A stretch of 64,000 nucleotides of DNA from Planctellipticum variicoloris (GTDB lineage: Bacteria; Planctomycetota; Planctomycetia; Planctomycetales; Planctomycetaceae): positions 4,229,557-4,293,556 of the forward strand of contig NZ_CP130886.1 in NCBI RefSeq assembly GCF_030622045.1, read 5' to 3'. Positions within the stretch are counted from its first letter, which is position 1. The number at the start of each line of letters is the position of its first letter. The position numbers were made by a program, and so were the translations under genes. Shown piece after piece: positions 60,589 to 64,000 of this stretch. The notes under the pieces are model-generated. The model saw nothing but the letters and a program-made list of their open reading frames with translations, did no database searches and was not told where the DNA came from.

Positions 60589-61500
60589 ATGGAAGCGACG
60601 CCCATGTCGGCCCCCTCAGGCAGTCACGACGAAGATCTGGCCCCGTTTCGTCGGCTGATCAATGATCGGCTGGTAGATTACGTCGCCCCGATTGACGACT
60701 GCCCGTCGCGCCTCCAGGATGCGATGGCCTACAGCCTGCTCGCTGGCGGAAAACGGCTGCGGCCAGTTCTTGTTCTCCTCGCTTGTGAAGCTTGCGGAGG
60801 CAACCCTGTCTCCGCGCTCCCCGCGGCCTGCGCCCTCGAAATGGTGCATACCTACTCCCTGATCCACGACGACCTTCCGGCGATGGACGACGATGATCTG
60901 CGCCGCGGACGGCCGACAAATCATGTGGTCTACGGGGAGGCCCTCGCCATTCTCGCCGGCGACGCCCTTCTGACGCTCGCCTTCGAAGTCATGGCCCGCG
61001 ATATCCAGCCTCCCGCCCTTGCGGCCGCCTGCTGTCTCGATCTGGCTTCCGCCTCCGGTCGTTGCGGCATGGTCGGCGGACAGGTGGTCGATATCGAAGC
61101 CGAACATCAGCCGGTCCGCGATCTCGCGGAACTCGAGGGAATTCACGGTAGAAAGACTGGCAGACTCCTGTGCAGTGCCCTCACACTGGGAGGAAGGATC
61201 GCCGGAGCGTCGACGGATCAGATGGCGGATCTGGAAATCTACGGAAAATGTGTTGGTCTGGCCTTCCAGATTACGGATGACCTGCTGGACGTCTCCAGTA
61301 CGCCGGAAAAAATGGGTAAGCAAGTCCGCAAGGACGCCACGCTCGGCAAGTTGACCTACCCGGCTCTGCTGGGCGTCGAAGAAAGCGAGCGCCGGGCGGA
61401 CGCGCTGGTCGAAGAGGCGTGTCGTCGCGCGCGGCAGTTTGGTGAACGTGGACGCCGCCTGCAGAGTCTGGCGGAATTCATTCGGGAAAGGGATCACTGA
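60589..61500 (+). CDS. ispA: Farnesyl/geranyl diphosphate synthase, IspA type (303 aa)
   Basis: The enzyme condenses isopentenyl and allylic diphosphates in isoprenoid synthesis. Both Asp-rich motifs are present: SLIHDDLPAMDDDDLRRG (first DDxxxxD) and FQITDDLLDV (second). GGKRLRPVLVLL, MVGGQVVDIE and GKLTYPALLG are also diagnostic, and the chain-length region resembles short-chain synthases. The ATG at 60589 or 60604 is the start; neither has an ideal ribosome-binding site. Its TGA shares a base with the dxs ATG, so the two are one operon, linking precursor supply to chain extension. Confidence 0.94.
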   Translation: MEATPMSAPSGSHDEDLAPFRRLINDRLVDYVAPIDDCPSRLQDAMAYSLLAGGKRLRPVLVLLACEACGGNPVSALPAACALEMVHTYSLIHDDLPAMDDDDLRRGRPTNHVVYGEALAILAGDALLTLAFEVMARDIQPPALAAACCLDLASASGRCGMVGGQVVDIEAEHQPVRDLAELEGIHGRKTGRLLCSALTLGGRIAGASTDQMADLEIYGKCVGLAFQITDDLLDVSSTPEKMGKQVRKDATLGKLTYPALLGVEESERRADALVEEACRRARQFGERGRRLQSLAEFIRERDH

Positions 61501-63440
61501 TGGACTTCGAGCTCCTGCCGCAAATCCAGTCGCCGGCCGATTTGCGCGGAATGTCCGATCAGCAGCTCCTGAAGCTCGCGGACGAAATTCGCGAGGCCCT
61601 CTGCAGTCTCGTGCAGGAGCGGTCCGCCCACTTCGCCAGCAATCTGGGGGTCGTCGAACTCTGCATCGCGCTGCACCAGGTCTTCGATTTCTCCAAAGAC
61701 CGCCTGATCTGGGATACCGGCCACCAGATTTATCCGCACAAGCTCGTCACCGGTCGCTATGCGCAGTTCCGCTCGATTCGGACGCGCGGCGGCCTGATGG
61801 GTTACCCCAACCCTCACGAAAGCCCGTACGACCTGTTCATGACGGGCCATGCCGGATCCAGCATTTCGACGGTCCTCGGTCTCAAGACCGCCGACGATCT
61901 GCTGGGCGGTGAAAAACGCCGGGCGGTCGCGGTCATCGGCGACGGCGCCCTCCCCTCGGGAGTCGTTTTCGAGGCGATGAACAACGCCGCCGAACTGAAG
62001 AAAGACCTGCTGGTCATTCTCAATGACAACAAGATGGGCATCTGCCCGCGAGTTGGCGGGCTGGCCCGTTACCTCGATAAAGCCCGCGTGGCGCCGTTCT
62101 ACAACGGCCTGAAACGAGACGTTTCCTGGTTTCTGAACAGGCTGCCGGTCGTCGGAGAAAGCGCCCAGCAGACGCTCTCCCAGTTGAAGGACGCTGTGAA
62201 GGGCTTTTTGCACGGCGGCATGCTCTTCGAGGAGCTCGGCTTCCGCTACATCGGACCGGTCGATGGCCACGACCTGGTGGGCTTGCGCAAATCTCTGGAG
62301 TTGGTGAAGGATGTCGAAGGCCCGATCCTGCTTCACGTGCTGACGCAGAAGGGACACGGTTTCCCTCCCGCGTGCGAAGATCCGGTTCTCTTCCACGCCC
62401 CGCCGCCGATCTCCCGCAACGGCCGGGCCGAAGTCGTTTCCGTTCGTAAGACGTCGGGACGGGCCTATACGAACGCAATGAGCGACGCGATCTACGACAG
62501 CATGGAGCGCGACGCGAAAGTCTGCGTCCTCACCGCCGCCATGTGCGAAGGCAACAAGCTCAGCCGCGTCCGTAACGACTTTCCGGAGCGTTTCTTCGAC
62601 ACCGGCATCTGCGAAGGCCACACAGTCGCCTTCGCCGGCGGCATGGCCAAGTCCGGCATGCGACCGATCGTCGACATCTACAGCACGTTCCTGCAGCGCA
62701 GCTTCGACCACATCTTCCAGGAAGTCGCCCTGCAGAACCTGCCCGTCACGTTCTGCATGGATCGAGGCGGACTCGCCGGTCCCGACGGCCAGACGCACCA
62801 CGGCGTGTTCGATACGACCTACATGCGGGTCTTCCCCAATATGGTGGTCATGGCCCCGGGCGACGAACGCGATGTCGCACCGATGCTCGATTTCGCGCTC
62901 ACTTTCACCGGTCCCTGCTCAATCCGCTACCCGAAAGCCAACGTCGAAACCGTGACCCGCTCCGAGCAGCCCATCGAACTCGGTCGGGCCGAGGTCTGGC
63001 GGACCGGTCGCGACGGCACGCTCATTGCCTTCGGCTCCCTGTTCGCCAGTTGCGTCCAGGCGGCCGAAGCTCTGCGGCGCGAGGGCTGGGACTTCGGCGT
63101 GATCAACGCCCGTTTTGCCAAACCGCTCGATACGGCCGCCATATTGCACGCGCTGGAGTCTTCCGCCTGTATTCTGACCGTTGAAGAAGGGGCGATTGCC
63201 GGCGGTTTCGGCTCCGCGGTTCTGGAAGCGGCTGCAGCGGCCGGCCAGACGGCGGACCACGTTCGCTGCCTGGGAATTCCCGATCGCTTCATCGAACACG
63301 GCGAGCGTGAAGAACTGCTGGAAGACCTCGGCCTGGATGTCGCAGGGCTGACGAGATCCGCCCGAGAACTGGCCCGCCTGCAGGGAGCAGCCCCGGCCGT
63401 TGCTCTTCGCTCGTCGTCGCAGACCGCGGCGATCGCCTGA
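61500..63440 (+). CDS. dxs: 1-deoxy-D-xylulose-5-phosphate synthase (646 aa)
   Basis: Dxs makes DXP from pyruvate and glyceraldehyde 3-phosphate with thiamine diphosphate, the first step of the MEP pathway. The N-terminal region shows LGVVELCIALHQVFDFSKDR, DTGHQIYPHKLVTGR and TGHAGSSISTVLGL; the ThDP motif GDGALPSGVVFEAMNNAAEL is intact, and the transketolase-like centre (PVTFCMDRGGLAGPDGQTHH) follows. The C-terminal domain has ARFAKPLDTAAILH. It overlaps ispA by one base (TGATG). Confidence 0.97.
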   Translation: MDFELLPQIQSPADLRGMSDQQLLKLADEIREALCSLVQERSAHFASNLGVVELCIALHQVFDFSKDRLIWDTGHQIYPHKLVTGRYAQFRSIRTRGGLMGYPNPHESPYDLFMTGHAGSSISTVLGLKTADDLLGGEKRRAVAVIGDGALPSGVVFEAMNNAAELKKDLLVILNDNKMGICPRVGGLARYLDKARVAPFYNGLKRDVSWFLNRLPVVGESAQQTLSQLKDAVKGFLHGGMLFEELGFRYIGPVDGHDLVGLRKSLELVKDVEGPILLHVLTQKGHGFPPACEDPVLFHAPPPISRNGRAEVVSVRKTSGRAYTNAMSDAIYDSMERDAKVCVLTAAMCEGNKLSRVRNDFPERFFDTGICEGHTVAFAGGMAKSGMRPIVDIYSTFLQRSFDHIFQEVALQNLPVTFCMDRGGLAGPDGQTHHGVFDTTYMRVFPNMVVMAPGDERDVAPMLDFALTFTGPCSIRYPKANVETVTRSEQPIELGRAEVWRTGRDGTLIAFGSLFASCVQAAEALRREGWDFGVINARFAKPLDTAAILHALESSACILTVEEGAIAGGFGSAVLEAAAAAGQTADHVRCLGIPDRFIEHGEREELLEDLGLDVAGLTRSARELARLQGAAPAVALRSSSQTAAIA

Positions 63441-63500
63441 CGCAAACTGCTGCCCGCCGCCGGAGGTGGTCGGTTTTCGCGAATGCAAGGATGCCCCCCA

Positions 63501-64000
63501 ATGCGTATCTCGTCGCTGGCGCTCTTCGGACTCCTGCTCGTCGCGCTGCCCGCCGATCCGTCGAATCCCGTCCGGGCCGAGGATGCTCCGAAGTACCTGC
63601 TGGATGAGCCGCTGGACGACCTCCGGGTCTTCGGCGTTGGTTTCCGCGTTGACGTCAATGGAAAACTCTCCACACTCGATGCCGAGAACCAGCCGCAGTC
63701 CCTCGATCTCGCGGTTGCGGCATCGATCTCGTACCGCGAGCGACGCGTGGTCGGACCGGGACGGGACGCGGAAGCTCTGCGGACAGTCCGCGACTACGAA
63801 GTCTCCAATTCCGAAATTTCCGTCGGCGGGACGAAAACGCCTGGCCTGAAACTTCCCGACGCCCTGAAGCTCACGGTCGCCCAGGGCCGGTCCTTCGGCG
63901 TGGAAATCTACAGTCTCGGCGGCCCCATGACCGCCTCCGAAATGGACCTCGTCCGCGTCCCCTGCGATAGCCTGCTCCTTCCACGGCTGCTGCCGGGGCG
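63501..64000 (+). CDS. Secreted hypothetical protein, cut by the right edge (166 codons seen)
   Basis: The open frame from ATG 63501 has no stop before the window ends. A signal peptide is clear (MRISSLALFGLLLVALPADP, then NPVRAEDAP). The mature part is rich in beta-strand patterns with no recognisable motif; LRVFGVGFRVDVNGKLSTLD is one example. AAGGA lies 10 bases before the ATG. It starts 60 bases after dxs on the same strand, so read-through transcription is possible. The family is not recognised. Confidence 0.65.
   Translation, partial: MRISSLALFGLLLVALPADPSNPVRAEDAPKYLLDEPLDDLRVFGVGFRVDVNGKLSTLDAENQPQSLDLAVAASISYRERRVVGPGRDAEALRTVRDYEVSNSEISVGGTKTPGLKLPDALKLTVAQGRSFGVEIYSLGGPMTASEMDLVRVPCDSLLLPRLLPG

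Overview
The window is GC-rich chromosomal DNA from a member of the Planctomycetota. The assignment rests on gene content: a DUF1549/DUF1553 protein followed by a Tat-signal DUF1501 protein, a DUF1580 protein, DUF4013- and DUF1573-type proteins, a secreted sulfatase, a Tat-signal Gfo/Idh/MocA oxidoreductase, and a very long isoleucyl-tRNA synthetase of the eukaryote-like type. No rRNA, CRISPR array or replication origin was seen, and only one tRNA gene.

Layout. (1) 1-4292: right end of an integrative element, probably a prophage or phage satellite, inserted at the 3' end of tRNA-Pro(CGG). It carries a tyrosine recombinase, an unknown protein, a DUF1580 excisionase-like protein with a striking symmetric operator, and a phage replication module that runs off the left edge. 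(2) 4293-11124: the tRNA, an S4 RNA-binding protein, a membrane-anchored unknown, a Tat-exported beta-propeller lactonase, and a minus-strand run of ABM monooxygenase, ilvD, AAA ATPase and DUF4276/Toprim-like protein. The last two look like a defence pair and are translationally coupled to ilvD. (3) 11474-16637: a GAF sigma-54 activator, two unknowns and riboflavin synthase. (4) 16789-27778, minus strand: Gfo/Idh dehydrogenase; a probable operon of histidine kinase, NtrC-type regulator, PhyH dioxygenase, LarB and NnrD; pnp and rpsO; purH. (5) 27779-29460: an IS110-family insertion sequence with a large hairpin upstream of the transposase. (6) 29467-38958, minus strand: a zinc-ribbon protein, ileS with two in-frame palindromic insertions, two glycosyltransferases, a secreted HExxH protein and a DUF4013 membrane protein. 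(7) 39144-48448: DUF1549/DUF1553 plus DUF1501, a TPR-like protein, a sulfatase, and a polyprenyl-phosphate sugar-1-P transferase with an O-antigen-ligase-like protein. (8) 48637-64000, plus strand: DUF1573 protein, multihaem lipoprotein, DUF971, CYTH, recA, HtrA-like protease, alaS, a histone-H1-tailed protein, an M20/M42 peptidase, the isoprenoid pair ispA-dxs, and a truncated secreted unknown.

The most unusual signal is a set of short repeats. A heptanucleotide-based palindrome (GTTGATC/GTTGATG heptads) occurs twice as an 81-bp, 27-codon in-frame insertion inside ileS and once as a half copy upstream of ilvD. Other heptad elements, inverted-repeat MITE-like elements and REP-like hairpin pairs fill several intergenic gaps, and one supplies the stop codon of a peptidase gene. 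Coordinates, motifs and reading frames were read directly from the sequence. Family assignments come from recognising motifs, without any database search.
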